Assembly (NCBI RefSeq): GCF_001294335.1
Contig: NZ_LGKG01000164.1
Span: forward strand, 1 to 64,000
Direction of reading: 5' to 3'
DNA from: Streptomyces chattanoogensis
Lineage (GTDB): Bacteria; Actinomycetota; Actinomycetes; Streptomycetales; Streptomycetaceae
DNA: 64,000 bases
The position numbers and the translations under genes are program-made. The notes beneath the pieces are model-generated. The model worked only from the letters and a program-made list of their open reading frames with translations. It was not told the DNA's origin and did no database searches. Below, piece by piece: positions 35,201 through 43,791 of the stretch (its first letter is position 1; each line of letters opens with the position of its first letter).

Positions 35201-38200
35201 GCGAAGGCGGTCAGCCCGGCGGTGAAGGTGTAGCGCAGCCGGTCCGCCGGGCTCGGCCCGGTCGTGGCGCTGTCGTGCTGAGGGCCGAACGGGAGCCCCT
35301 GCGGGCCGGCGCGGAAACCGGGGGTCTCCGTGATGCCGCTGCTCAGCAGCGAGTAGAGCTGTCGCAGGGTCGCCTCCGCGAACGCCGCCCGCTGCGCCTC
35401 GGTCGGGCTTTCCGGCAGCTCCGGGGGCGTGGGCGCAGCGGCCCGGGTGACCTCGATGCCCGCGTTGCCCCGGCCGAGGGCGGGCCGGACGGCGCGTTCC
35501 TCGGTGTCCACCCGCAGGGCCGTCCCCGCCGGGAACAGCCCGGACACCTCTCGGGCGGCATCCCCGAGGGCGTCGTACGACAGGCCGTAATACTGCCGCA
35601 GGGATGCGAACGTCGCCCCGGCGCCGTGCTCCCTGCCCGAGCCGGTGACGTGCACGAACCGGGGAACGCGCAGGACGGTACCGGCCGGCGGCGGTTCCGC
35701 CGTGCCCGGGTTGGCCTGCTTGAGGGCCTGCACGGTCACCGGGTGCTTCGCGCCGCGTGACCAGCGGTCGGCCACGGCCTGCCAGACGTCCGGCGTGCCG
35801 GCCTCGGCCGGTGTCACCTGGTGCCAGGCGCCCCCGATCCCGATCTCCCGGCCGGCCGTGAGCGGCCGGTCGGCGTTGCGGCGCGCCGTGGTGCCCGGAT
35901 CGCAGCCGTAGAGAGCGGCGAGGGCGGCGAGCGTGGTGTTCCCCTCCACCGGGGCGGACATCAGGTCCTTCGGTGCGGGCTGTGCGGCGAAGGTGAGGGT
36001 GGCAGAGCCAGGGGTAACGGGGTCGGCCGTCACCAGCGCGTTGACGTAGTGCGGCAGGGATCCGGCACCGGGTTGCCCCTTCGTCCGGTCGTAGGTGATC
36101 ACCAGGGTGAGGTCGGCCGTTCCGGAGGCGTCGAACAGCGCGTCGGGCAGCCCCCGGTCCTCGCCCGGGACGTGGTAGTGCAGGTAGTAGCCGCCCTTGC
36201 GGACGGTGGACTGCTCCCACAGCAGCCGGACCACCTCACCGGGCGGATTGGCGATGCCGCGGGGCGGCTGCGGGGTCGCCTTCGCCTCGGCCGGGACGGC
36301 GGAGGCGAAGGCGGGCGGCGCGGATTCGGTGGACAGATTGGTCCGGGTGAGGAACGCCAGCAGGCTCGCGCTCGCGGTGCCGGCGAGACCGCGCGTGCCG
36401 TGCGCGAGGGCCGGGTGCAGCAGGAACTGACCGGTGATCAGCTCCTCGCCGCCGCCGTCCAGGGCGGTGAGCAGCCGTTCCAGCAGGACGGCGTCGGCGG
36501 GGCTCGGACCCAGGATCTCGTAGGTGAACGGGGCGAGCGGTGGCGGCACCGATGTGGCGGCATCCGGCGGGGTCACATCGCTGGCGTGCGGCTTGCGAGG
36601 GGCCTGGTCGTCGTGTTGTGCAAGCCGGCGGACACGGAAGGAGACCCGGGTGGCGTAGGTGTAGTGGCTGACGGGGGTGAGCAGCGGCTCCGGCGCCCCG
36701 TGGGGGTGGGTGACCAACTCCGGGACGAACTCCGGCAGATAGGGCTGGGCCTGCCTGGGGGTGAACCGGCCGGCAAGCGCCGTGGCCCGGTCCTCGATGT
36801 GGTGGAGAAGCGCGTCCGGCAGGTCCCACAGGGCGGGCCGCAGCCCCGGACCGGTGGGGGGTGTGCCGCCGGGGGGCGTGACGACCTTGGCGACCTCGTC
36901 CAGGCCGGAGGTGGTCCACGGGGTGGCGGCCCGCGCGGGGTAGCGCCGCCCGGCGGTGAGCGTGCCGGGGAGCGCGGAGAGGCGGGCTTGCGGGTCGAAG
37001 GTGTGGGAACTCAGCCAGGTCAGGACGGTGGAGAGCTCCCGGGCCGCCTTGTCCAGGGTGAGGGTCACGGATGCGCCGGATGGCGATCCGTTGCACCTCA
37101 GCCAGGAGACCGTGCCCCGGTTCAAGGTGATCCGGAAGGTGGGGTCGGCCGGCAGCGCGGGCGTGGGAACCTGCTGTCCGGCCAGCTGGTAGAGCCCGTA
37201 CTCGTCCTGGCCCGTGGGGTAGAGGAAGTCGGCGGACGGTTTGAGGCCGGGCTGTTCCTTGGCGGGCAGCCGCATCCCGTGGAGGTGGAAGCGGGCGGCC
37301 ATCCCGGCGATGTCCCGCAGTCGGCCCTTGCCGGTCAGTGCCTGCCAGACATCGCCGAAGGCCAGGGTGGTGAGGCGGGGCAGCGGCAGGGAGTCGCCGG
37401 CGAACGCGAGGACGTCGGTCCCTGCCTCGGCCACCACGACCGCGGTGGTGCCGAGGCTGCGGGCGATGCCGCGCAGGGTGTCGCCCTGCGCCGTCGTGTA
37501 GCCGATGCCGGGCAGGGTCAGTGCGGTACCGGGTGTCAGCAGGCCGTGCTGGGCTTGCGTGCCCGCGTCGGCGGCGAGCTGCGCGACGGTGATGCCGAGC
37601 CGGTCCGCGACCCGGGTGAAGGAGTCACCCGGCTCGGTGATGACCGGGCCTGCGGCGCCGACCGTGACGCGCTGCCCCGGCGCCACCAGGCCGTGCACAT
37701 CCTTGCTCGCCTCGATCAGGGACGCGGGCCCGACCGTCCACCGGGGGGAGCCGGTCCGGTCGCTGTAGCGCTTGGCCACCGCGGTGACGGTCTCGTCGCG
37801 CTGGACGGTGCCCGCCAGCCCGTTCACGGTGACGGTACGCCCCGGCTCCAGTGGGTGGTCCGCGGCGGCCGCGGCGACCGAGGCCGGAGTGAGTGCGTTC
37901 CCCCGCTCGTTGGCCCAAGTGCAGGCCGCCGACGGCGACCGGTGCCCGTCCGAGAGCGGATACCGGCAGTCGGTGAAGGCGTCGTCGGCGGCCTGGAGGA
38001 GTTGCCGGGCGACCAGGGTGAACCAGTCCTGGAAGACGAACTGGGCGAACGACTCGTCCGGGTCCTCTGCCGTCCCGGCGTTCCCGGTGCTGTCCCCGGC
38101 GGGCTCCTTCCCGGCGTACTCCTGCTCGACGAGGGCGGCGAGCTGCCGGAAGTGCCGGGCCAGTGCGGTGCGGTAGGCACCGTTGAGGGTGACGTAGGTG

Positions 38201-41200
38201 GCCGGAGTGACCGTCTTGGTCCTGCCGGAGCCGAGGACCTGGCCGGGGTCGGGGAAGGTGGCCGTCAGCCCCGGGAAGGCCGGGAACAGGGTGCTGCCGG
38301 CCTTCAGGGCCGTGTTGCCGTCCCCGTCGGTGGGGGCCGGTGACAGATCGGCCGCGAAGCCGGGCTCCAGCAGGAGGTTCTCCAACCGTTCCCGGGTCAG
38401 CGGGGTGTCGGCCGGATCGGCCAGCTGCGCGGCGACCGACCGCAGCAGCGTGTCCGTCACCCTGGTTCCCGTCATGGCGTCCGGGTCCATCTCGGTGCCG
38501 GTCCCGTTGGTGTACGCGTCCACGACCCAGGCCAGCAGGGTGTGGCACAGGGCCTCGAAGGACGTCGTCCGGCCCCTGCTCTGCGAGGAGGGCACGTCGG
38601 TCACCAGGAACCACACGAACGCGCCCTGTGCGGGCTTGCCGCCCGCCGGGCCGGCCACGGTGAACTGGGCGGCCGGGTGCAGTTTCAGAGCGGGGTTGTC
38701 ACCGGACCGCTTGACGCGCTTCCACACGGGCCCGGTGACCGGGGCCGCCATGGTCAGCGACACCGTCCTCGCGTCCGCCGCGGTCACCGCCTGCGGGCGT
38801 TCCCAGGGCGGAACCCCGGCGGCGGTCTTGATCGTGAGGTCGGCGGTGACCGTGGTGGAGAAGGAGAAACTGAGGCTGATGCTGAACAGCCCGAGGCTGA
38901 TCCGTACCGACAGCCGGACGTTCACCGACGCCGAAGCGGAGAGCTGGATGTCGGCGAAGGACTGGTAGACGATCTTCGCATCCAGCCGCACGGTGAGGTC
39001 GCACGTCGCCTTGACGACGGCGAAGTCCACCGAACCGTACAGCCTGCCCAGGAGGCCGAAGGTCCCTTCCACCCGGAAGTAGTAGTCGCTCTGCAGGGCA
39101 CCTCCGGCGCTCGGCGCCGGCAGCGCCCCGGTCTCGCCGGACTTGACGGCCGGGGGGTGCCAGCCGGCGATGACGCCTTCCACGATGCCGAACACCGTGA
39201 CGCTGAACCCCGCCTTGAAGATGCCCTTGTCGATGGTGTGCCCCACCCCGGCCTGGAGCCCCACCCCGAAAACGAACGCCGGACCGAACGCCCCGTAGCG
39301 GGGCACCGGCAGATGTGCCTCGGAGCCGATGCTCAGCTTGCCGAAGTAGAGTCCCGCCGAACCGATCACCGGGATGCCGCCGATCACCGCCTGCAGGGTG
39401 AACGACCGCGAGAAGTCCACGCGGTACGGGAAGCCCAGGTCGATCAGGAAATCGCCGTTGGTGTAGATCCGCACGCCGATTGCCGGCAGGGTGACCGAGA
39501 ACGCCCCCAGGTCGAAGGTGCGCAGCGCCGCGGGGAAGGTGAACTCCGCCTGGTAGACGCCGACATCGTCGGTGACCTTCTTGTAGAGCACATCGAGCGC
39601 GAGTCCGGCGAGCACCTTCGCCTTCTCGCCGTTCAGCTCCAGCCGCAGCCCGTACAGATGCGGATCGTTGAAGACCAGACGGCAGTCGACGGTCCACTGC
39701 CCGGCGGCCTGCAGCAGGCCGAAGTGCGCGGCCACCAGCCAGTTGCTGCTCGGGTCGTAGCGTGGCTGGAGCGGGGCGGTGCTCTTCGGGTCCACCGGGA
39801 GCTGCCCCTGCCCCGAATCCGGGATGCCCGTCGGGTGCTCCGGCGTGCCCTCCAGCGCGTCGACGATGTCCTTCGTGGTGGTCATGGTGGCCGCGTTGAC
39901 GGCCACCCGCTGGCCGATCATCAGCAGCCACAGGTCGAAGTAGGACGCGCCCTGCGCGGTGGTGGCCGGCATGCGGGTCACGTCCTGGCCCTTGGAGGGG
40001 TCGAGCAGCGGCGAGCCCTCCAGACCGCCGATCGTCGTCGATCCGTCGATGGCGAGCGTGACCTTCGCGTCGGATCCCTCGCCCCGCCGGAACGTCAGGC
40101 CCTTGACCGTCACCACTCCGACGCTGATCGGCCGGGACAGCGTGTACGTCGCCTCGAAGCGCGGTTTCCCGGGTTGCGCCTTGATCCGGATCGTCAGCCC
40201 GAGCCCGTCCAGCGGGATGCTGTTGAGGAAGTCCCACGGCTGGTCGAGGGTGAAATAGGGGTTGTTCACGGTGCGTACCAGCGACTGCAGCAGCCGGCCC
40301 ACCGACCAGCCGGTGAGGTTGAGGGTGAGGGTGCCGTCGGTGAGGTCATAGGCGCCGCGGATGCCCTCCCACTGGACCCAGACCACCGTGCTGCTGCCGG
40401 TCCCGCTGCCGCCGGGGTCGGCCGACGCCGGCCCGAAGCGGTAGCCGGCTGCCACCTCGGCACCGATCTCCTTCAGGTACAGGTCACCGACGATCTGCCC
40501 GGCGAACCGCGAACCGGCCTCCCGCGCCGCGTCGTAGTCCAGCCCCACCTGCGCCCTGGCGGTGCCGATATGGGGAATCGACCAGGACATCGCGGCGGCG
40601 ACGGAGTACGTGGACCGACCGCTGCCCGGCGGGATGACCGCACCGACCCCGAGCTGATCGATCTGCAGGCCGGCCAGGAAGTCCGGCAGCCGGTACTCGG
40701 GGAAGAACTGCCCGACCAGATGGTCCAGGGCCAGCGGCCGGTCGAGTGCCGCGTTCAGCTGCCACACGGCGGGCGTGACGGTGCTGTCGTAACCGATGTC
40801 CACCAACGCGTTCACCGGCCCGATGGCGAGCCCGCCGGACACCCCCACCACGTACGCGGTCCGGCCTCCCGTGGCGCCCTTCGCCGGCCGGAGCGCGGTC
40901 AGCGACACCTCCATGTCCCGCACCGTGAGCAGCGGTTTACCGCCCTCATGGAGGAACGCCACGTCCGCGTCCACGACAAAGCCGAACGCATAGCGCCGCT
41001 CGGCCGGATACAGGCCCAGCCGTACGTCCGACATGTCCAGCGCCACGCCCTTGGGGAGCCGCACCGTGCCGGAGGTCAGCTCCTGGAGCAGGGTGCCGAA
41101 GGACACGGTGCCTGCGTAGCGCGCGTCGACGGACAGGTCCGACCCGATCGAGAGCACGAACTGCCGGGTGAACACCTGGGGCCACAAGGTGACATACGCG

Positions 41201-42414
41201 GTGAGCGTCACCGAACTCGCCGACGTGGCCGGCTTCAGCGGTGTGGTCACCGTCCAGTACAGGTCGAAGCCGTCCACCGCCAGGTTTTCCCCGGCGTCCA
41301 GGCCGGGGAAGAGCGGGACACTGCCGCTGCCCCGGGTGGACAGCAGCACGCCCGCCTGCGTCAGTGACGGCTTCCCCGAGGGGGCCTCGCCGAGCATGCC
41401 CAGCAGAACCAGCTGCCGCAGGCCGACCGAGGACAGCAGTCGCTGGAGAGGCTCCGGCACCTCGGTGAGGAACGACCGGCCGCTCGGGCCGCGGATCAGT
41501 GCGATGGCGTCGCCCGGTGTCATCGGGGCGCCCTCGGCGGTCAGTTCGAAGTGGAACGTCGGCACCCCGCTGTCGGACACCGAGCCCAGCAGGTCGTACG
41601 CGCCCCGCTTGCCCCCGAGATCGAGGCGCAGCCGCAGCCCGAGCCAGGGGAGCCGGTCCTCGCCGGCCGCCTTGCTGCTGCCGTCCGTGGTGCGCAGCCC
41701 GATCGCCGGTGCCGACGCGTCGACCAGCAGGATCTTGAGGTTCTGCTCGGGCAGAGGCGCCGCGAGATCCAGCACGGGGTACAGCACCGGATTCTTCCCC
41801 GGCTGCTCACCCGTCACCGCCGTCACCTTGTCGAGCTGAACGGGCCCGCTGAGACGGTAGGAGGTGCCCGGATCCCACTGGATGTCGAAATTGCGCAGCA
41901 GGTTCTTCAGCTGTGCGGGCACCTTGACCAGGGCTGCGAAATTCTGCCCGGCCCGAAGATCGAGCGGTTTCTCCTGCCATGTGCGCCGGCACGGCCGGGT
42001 GGTGAAGAGAAATGCGGGGGCAGCGAGCGGGAGACGATCGAAAGGGGGCCCGGTCATCGCCGTGAAAGACGAGGCGAACGACCAGCCGGTGAGGGCGGTT
42101 TCGATCAGCACCTCGACCGATGTGCGGCTCCCCCGCTCGAAGACGAGCGTGACCTGGGATTTGGTCGCGTCGTAACCGAGAAAAGACAATTGCACGCCCG
42201 AGACCGTGAGCACGCTGCCGTCGACCTGCACCTGCTTGCCGGAGGTGAACTGCAGCGTGAGTCCGCCCGCCCCCTTCAGCCGGAATGCCTTCGCCAATTC
42301 CGCGTCCAAACCGTCCGGCGGAGTCGCTCCGGCGGCTCTGAGGTACTGGGCGTTGAACTGCACGCTGCCGGTCGCCTGGCGGAAGGCATCGGCCAGTGAG
42401 TCGATCTCGGTCAC
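32230..42414 (-). CDS. Giant 3394-aa protein with beta-rich N-terminus and LysM-like repeats
   Basis: No overall family recognised with certainty. The first ~1250 residues are beta-rich and Gly/Leu/Asp-patterned (LTLQFTSGKQVQVDGSVLTV, GLYFGKLSIGSEAHLPVPRY, YFRVEGTFGLLGRLYGSVDF), reminiscent of DUF6603-type proteins. LysM-like peptidoglycan/chitin-binding repeats are seen near residues 1520-1585, 1590-1630 (ITEPGDSFTRVADRLGITVA) and 1638-1670 (YTTAQGDTLRGIARSLGTTA), with a further set near 2150-2305 (VEGNTTLAALAALYG). The final ~1000 residues are unassigned. There is no signal peptide or membrane segment at the N-terminus. The GTG at 42414 follows GGAAAGG and lies 15 bp after the nuclease gene stop: last gene of the operon. 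The open frame of over 10 kb argues for selection. Confidence 0.85.
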   Translation of the reverse strand: MTEIDSLADAFRQATGSVQFNAQYLRAAGATPPDGLDAELAKAFRLKGAGGLTLQFTSGKQVQVDGSVLTVSGVQLSFLGYDATKSQVTLVFERGSRTSVEVLIETALTGWSFASSFTAMTGPPFDRLPLAAPAFLFTTRPCRRTWQEKPLDLRAGQNFAALVKVPAQLKNLLRNFDIQWDPGTSYRLSGPVQLDKVTAVTGEQPGKNPVLYPVLDLAAPLPEQNLKILLVDASAPAIGLRTTDGSSKAAGEDRLPWLGLRLRLDLGGKRGAYDLLGSVSDSGVPTFHFELTAEGAPMTPGDAIALIRGPSGRSFLTEVPEPLQRLLSSVGLRQLVLLGMLGEAPSGKPSLTQAGVLLSTRGSGSVPLFPGLDAGENLAVDGFDLYWTVTTPLKPATSASSVTLTAYVTLWPQVFTRQFVLSIGSDLSVDARYAGTVSFGTLLQELTSGTVRLPKGVALDMSDVRLGLYPAERRYAFGFVVDADVAFLHEGGKPLLTVRDMEVSLTALRPAKGATGGRTAYVVGVSGGLAIGPVNALVDIGYDSTVTPAVWQLNAALDRPLALDHLVGQFFPEYRLPDFLAGLQIDQLGVGAVIPPGSGRSTYSVAAAMSWSIPHIGTARAQVGLDYDAAREAGSRFAGQIVGDLYLKEIGAEVAAGYRFGPASADPGGSGTGSSTVVWVQWEGIRGAYDLTDGTLTLNLTGWSVGRLLQSLVRTVNNPYFTLDQPWDFLNSIPLDGLGLTIRIKAQPGKPRFEATYTLSRPISVGVVTVKGLTFRRGEGSDAKVTLAIDGSTTIGGLEGSPLLDPSKGQDVTRMPATTAQGASYFDLWLLMIGQRVAVNAATMTTTKDIVDALEGTPEHPTGIPDSGQGQLPVDPKSTAPLQPRYDPSSNWLVAAHFGLLQAAGQWTVDCRLVFNDPHLYGLRLELNGEKAKVLAGLALDVLYKKVTDDVGVYQAEFTFPAALRTFDLGAFSVTLPAIGVRIYTNGDFLIDLGFPYRVDFSRSFTLQAVIGGIPVIGSAGLYFGKLSIGSEAHLPVPRYGAFGPAFVFGVGLQAGVGHTIDKGIFKAGFSVTVFGIVEGVIAGWHPPAVKSGETGALPAPSAGGALQSDYYFRVEGTFGLLGRLYGSVDFAVVKATCDLTVRLDAKIVYQSFADIQLSASASVNVRLSVRISLGLFSISLSFSFSTTVTADLTIKTAAGVPPWERPQAVTAADARTVSLTMAAPVTGPVWKRVKRSGDNPALKLHPAAQFTVAGPAGGKPAQGAFVWFLVTDVPSSQSRGRTTSFEALCHTLLAWVVDAYTNGTGTEMDPDAMTGTRVTDTLLRSVAAQLADPADTPLTRERLENLLLEPGFAADLSPAPTDGDGNTALKAGSTLFPAFPGLTATFPDPGQVLGSGRTKTVTPATYVTLNGAYRTALARHFRQLAALVEQEYAGKEPAGDSTGNAGTAEDPDESFAQFVFQDWFTLVARQLLQAADDAFTDCRYPLSDGHRSPSAACTWANERGNALTPASVAAAAADHPLEPGRTVTVNGLAGTVQRDETVTAVAKRYSDRTGSPRWTVGPASLIEASKDVHGLVAPGQRVTVGAAGPVITEPGDSFTRVADRLGITVAQLAADAGTQAQHGLLTPGTALTLPGIGYTTAQGDTLRGIARSLGTTAVVVAEAGTDVLAFAGDSLPLPRLTTLAFGDVWQALTGKGRLRDIAGMAARFHLHGMRLPAKEQPGLKPSADFLYPTGQDEYGLYQLAGQQVPTPALPADPTFRITLNRGTVSWLRCNGSPSGASVTLTLDKAARELSTVLTWLSSHTFDPQARLSALPGTLTAGRRYPARAATPWTTSGLDEVAKVVTPPGGTPPTGPGLRPALWDLPDALLHHIEDRATALAGRFTPRQAQPYLPEFVPELVTHPHGAPEPLLTPVSHYTYATRVSFRVRRLAQHDDQAPRKPHASDVTPPDAATSVPPPLAPFTYEILGPSPADAVLLERLLTALDGGGEELITGQFLLHPALAHGTRGLAGTASASLLAFLTRTNLSTESAPPAFASAVPAEAKATPQPPRGIANPPGEVVRLLWEQSTVRKGGYYLHYHVPGEDRGLPDALFDASGTADLTLVITYDRTKGQPGAGSLPHYVNALVTADPVTPGSATLTFAAQPAPKDLMSAPVEGNTTLAALAALYGCDPGTTARRNADRPLTAGREIGIGGAWHQVTPAEAGTPDVWQAVADRWSRGAKHPVTVQALKQANPGTAEPPPAGTVLRVPRFVHVTGSGREHGAGATFASLRQYYGLSYDALGDAAREVSGLFPAGTALRVDTEERAVRPALGRGNAGIEVTRAAAPTPPELPESPTEAQRAAFAEATLRQLYSLLSSGITETPGFRAGPQGLPFGPQHDSATTGPSPADRLRYTFTAGLTAFAKVNPAPAPGDPQLPARSANPYAGVGTLTQFGTRWLDIFGNTLAAGTHVRPVDEIPLPVQYTDALIGLSQWPHVHTAYTYRAGANGPELSVSLELQTEAYAGGREAAVKDLRAFRLLYFQLVQNYDGAAVPEVSGYAVGFRVLSSLLKDPGTALSTAQADTVRKFVADCLVHVSHRAAGTSATGRPSVTLSFPVPPDALREDEIIPLKVGFELTRQSALADPALRVSGALTDHTEIAPHVARHSDLRIFAEDFEKAFTTATSVLRLGTSSATPGKDSERDRTLWAVRLARPGSPEAGLGCDLPSGSAAAFFAPKPLATALCDLTAEVSRYETGKGLRPGQKKTLTLRGADPNVWARQALAAVDALLAPTFTSPAFVLDRLAGIDHPERDGLLGRILGHKKKLAGAIAASVLPVSPGAPFDTSGAARTAAGEKLHEALLDHLAAAYSVTCVAVLKADHARAHGLPPGVAAPPRFYGQPMAAPPHGEEASTDTAKSYALSSAKVPLRGPGEHTSTSYLAFLFESKSLTEHASVPLDVTYEITHLEHDIRDVPGIDGYRDARWITFVSGAVTKALGTVTFPVVLRALPQPPSITAQSGRPAAKPGTPDKLPLWTYALGYSYRSAAQDWLDATVRFGGSTAAQEAEAPEDVDTPLRAALADFVTSHPAIAADLDRHLRPVGARSKPNDTDVLTARAALQAFETLLGAVATAYERWASPPATPPAQPSAAAPEDTSETVQVWLRLAEETDGRARMDLRCAAGVTPPAVLLGAEYEPVATDPPQGVQRSWHYRRRGTPGTYLRYAAAPAECALEFGPRDIFRDQEASGQLHVERNADVVEPEFRFSTPEVRAAAPVVPLLFHAAYRFGTQGRPARLQDHLDGFFKALFTGADGRRLTAKMTAAYAYAVAPAPGLPLTILPIALLPLTSIDASPTADATWSRKLTDAVEEFVRTQKPRRDGTSRIILGLDLFGAGQQMPLLTIRDLWIPTTELTFPA

Positions 42415-42429
42415 GGTCGGGCCTTTCCG

Positions 42430-43791
42430 CTATACCTCGATGACGATGGGCAGGTGGTCGCTGATGCTCCGGACGCGTGCCTCGTAGGACTTCCTGAACA
42501 CGTCCTCTTCCGTGCCCACCGGGGGCTTGGGGTCCTCGGGAGCCTGATCTCCGCTCGGGGGCGGCAACTCGACCAGCCGCCCCATCGTGAAATGTCCGGT
42601 CGGTAGTTGGCCGTTGTTCTTGAACGGCCGGTACGGCGAACCGGCGACCGCGTTGACGATGCTCGGACCGTTGGCCCCTGGATTCGGCTTCGCATTCGCA
42701 CCGTGGGCGGTGAATGCGTTGTCCAGGGCGGTGACCATCTTGTTCGTCTTCTGCATGGGCTTGCGGTCGATGTAGCGGAAGCCCGGGTAAGGCGATTCCT
42801 CTTGGTTTCCGGGCCCCCACGTCGCCTTGTCCTTGCCACGGATGATCGTGACGAAGTAGTCGCGGGAACCGTCCTTCTGATTGAGCTGACCCAGGTGGGA
42901 AGACGGATCGAGGGCAAGCTCGTACTTCTGGCTTCCCGGGGACGAGGGGGTGATAAGGGCGTGATAGCCCCCCTGTTTGTCGGGAAGGTCATCGATCGAG
43001 TCGAGATTGAAGTCGCCGATGAGGACTCTGGCTTCCGATGCGACGACGGGGGTGGCGACGTCCTTGAGCCCGGCGAGTCTTCTGAGGTAGTCCTGCTGGT
43101 CGCCGCTTGCCGGTCCGTGCACCCCGATGATATTCAGCTCGCGGGTGACCTGGTCGTTCTCGACCTCCACGAAACGCGCCCGGTACGGGTCTCGTACGGC
43201 GTCCGAGGGCTTGATCTTGTTCTTCTGATAGCTGGCGCGCAGCCCGAGACTGGTCTGCGGGGCCGCCGAGTTCTCGTACTCTGGTGGGTTCGCGATGCCT
43301 CTGACCTGCTGAAGATATGTGGTCACGCACGGGTCGAGTTTCCTCTCCCCCACCACCTTGCGGGCATAATTCTTACCGAAGGACACATCCTTCTGAGGGC
43401 GCCCCGGAGGAGGGGAATCTCCCGGCTTGTTCCCCTGCGAGAATTTCGGTCCGGTGAAGAACCGCTTCCGACCGCTGGGGTCCAGTGCCAGGTAGAGCAT
43501 GGCGACCCCGCCGTTTCCGCCGCAGTTGAACGGGGGGATGAGTCGCCAGTTGGAGTCTTCCTTCGCCAACTTCGCCTGGAGGTCGAGGCAGGCCGCGTGG
43601 TTGTCGATCAGCTGGCCGTTTTTTGTCCCGGCAATTTCGACCAGGACAATGATGTGGGGCTGAACAGCCTTGATGACGCCCAGTACGTAGGCCTGGTACT
43701 CGTTCCTCATGTGCTTGGGGGTACTGGTCCCCGGGCTGTTTTCGCCGAAGTTCTCGATGTTCCAGCTCAGAATCCGCGTCGGTGCCGTCAC
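42430..43791 (-). CDS. Endonuclease/exonuclease/phosphatase (DNase I-like) family protein
   Basis: A 453-aa member of the EEP superfamily, which contains DNase I, CdtB, exonuclease III and Mg-dependent phosphatases. Catalytic motifs visible: RILSWNIENFG (Asn11), PHIIVLVEIAG (Glu52), NIIGVHGPASG (His), VLIGDFNLDS (Asp-Asn) and SISDHLPIVIEV at the C-terminus (Asp445-His446). The set looks complete, so it is likely active. It is longer than the 250-300 aa core because of inserts around residues 100-190 and 300-420. No signal peptide. The GTG start overlaps the previous stop (GTGA), so translation is coupled to the 1165-aa protein. Substrate DNA, RNA or phospholipid cannot be told apart. Confidence 0.85.
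   Translation of the reverse strand: MTAPTRILSWNIENFGENSPGTSTPKHMRNEYQAYVLGVIKAVQPHIIVLVEIAGTKNGQLIDNHAACLDLQAKLAKEDSNWRLIPPFNCGGNGGVAMLYLALDPSGRKRFFTGPKFSQGNKPGDSPPPGRPQKDVSFGKNYARKVVGERKLDPCVTTYLQQVRGIANPPEYENSAAPQTSLGLRASYQKNKIKPSDAVRDPYRARFVEVENDQVTRELNIIGVHGPASGDQQDYLRRLAGLKDVATPVVASEARVLIGDFNLDSIDDLPDKQGGYHALITPSSPGSQKYELALDPSSHLGQLNQKDGSRDYFVTIIRGKDKATWGPGNQEESPYPGFRYIDRKPMQKTNKMVTALDNAFTAHGANAKPNPGANGPSIVNAVAGSPYRPFKNNGQLPTGHFTMGRLVELPPPSGDQAPEDPKPPVGTEEDVFRKSYEARVRSISDHLPIVIEV

Noticed and set aside
32584..42399. Very long open frames on the plus strand opposite the giant protein gene (up to about 940 codons)
   Set aside because: They mirror the real gene: in high-GC DNA the antisense and shifted frames stay open. 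Their products are rich in Arg, Gly and Pro, lack domains and lack ribosome sites.
42430..43791. Nuclease as a classic secreted toxin with immunity partner
   Set aside because: No signal peptide, no toxin-delivery domain such as PAAR, LXG or RHS, and no small acidic immunity-like gene follows it.
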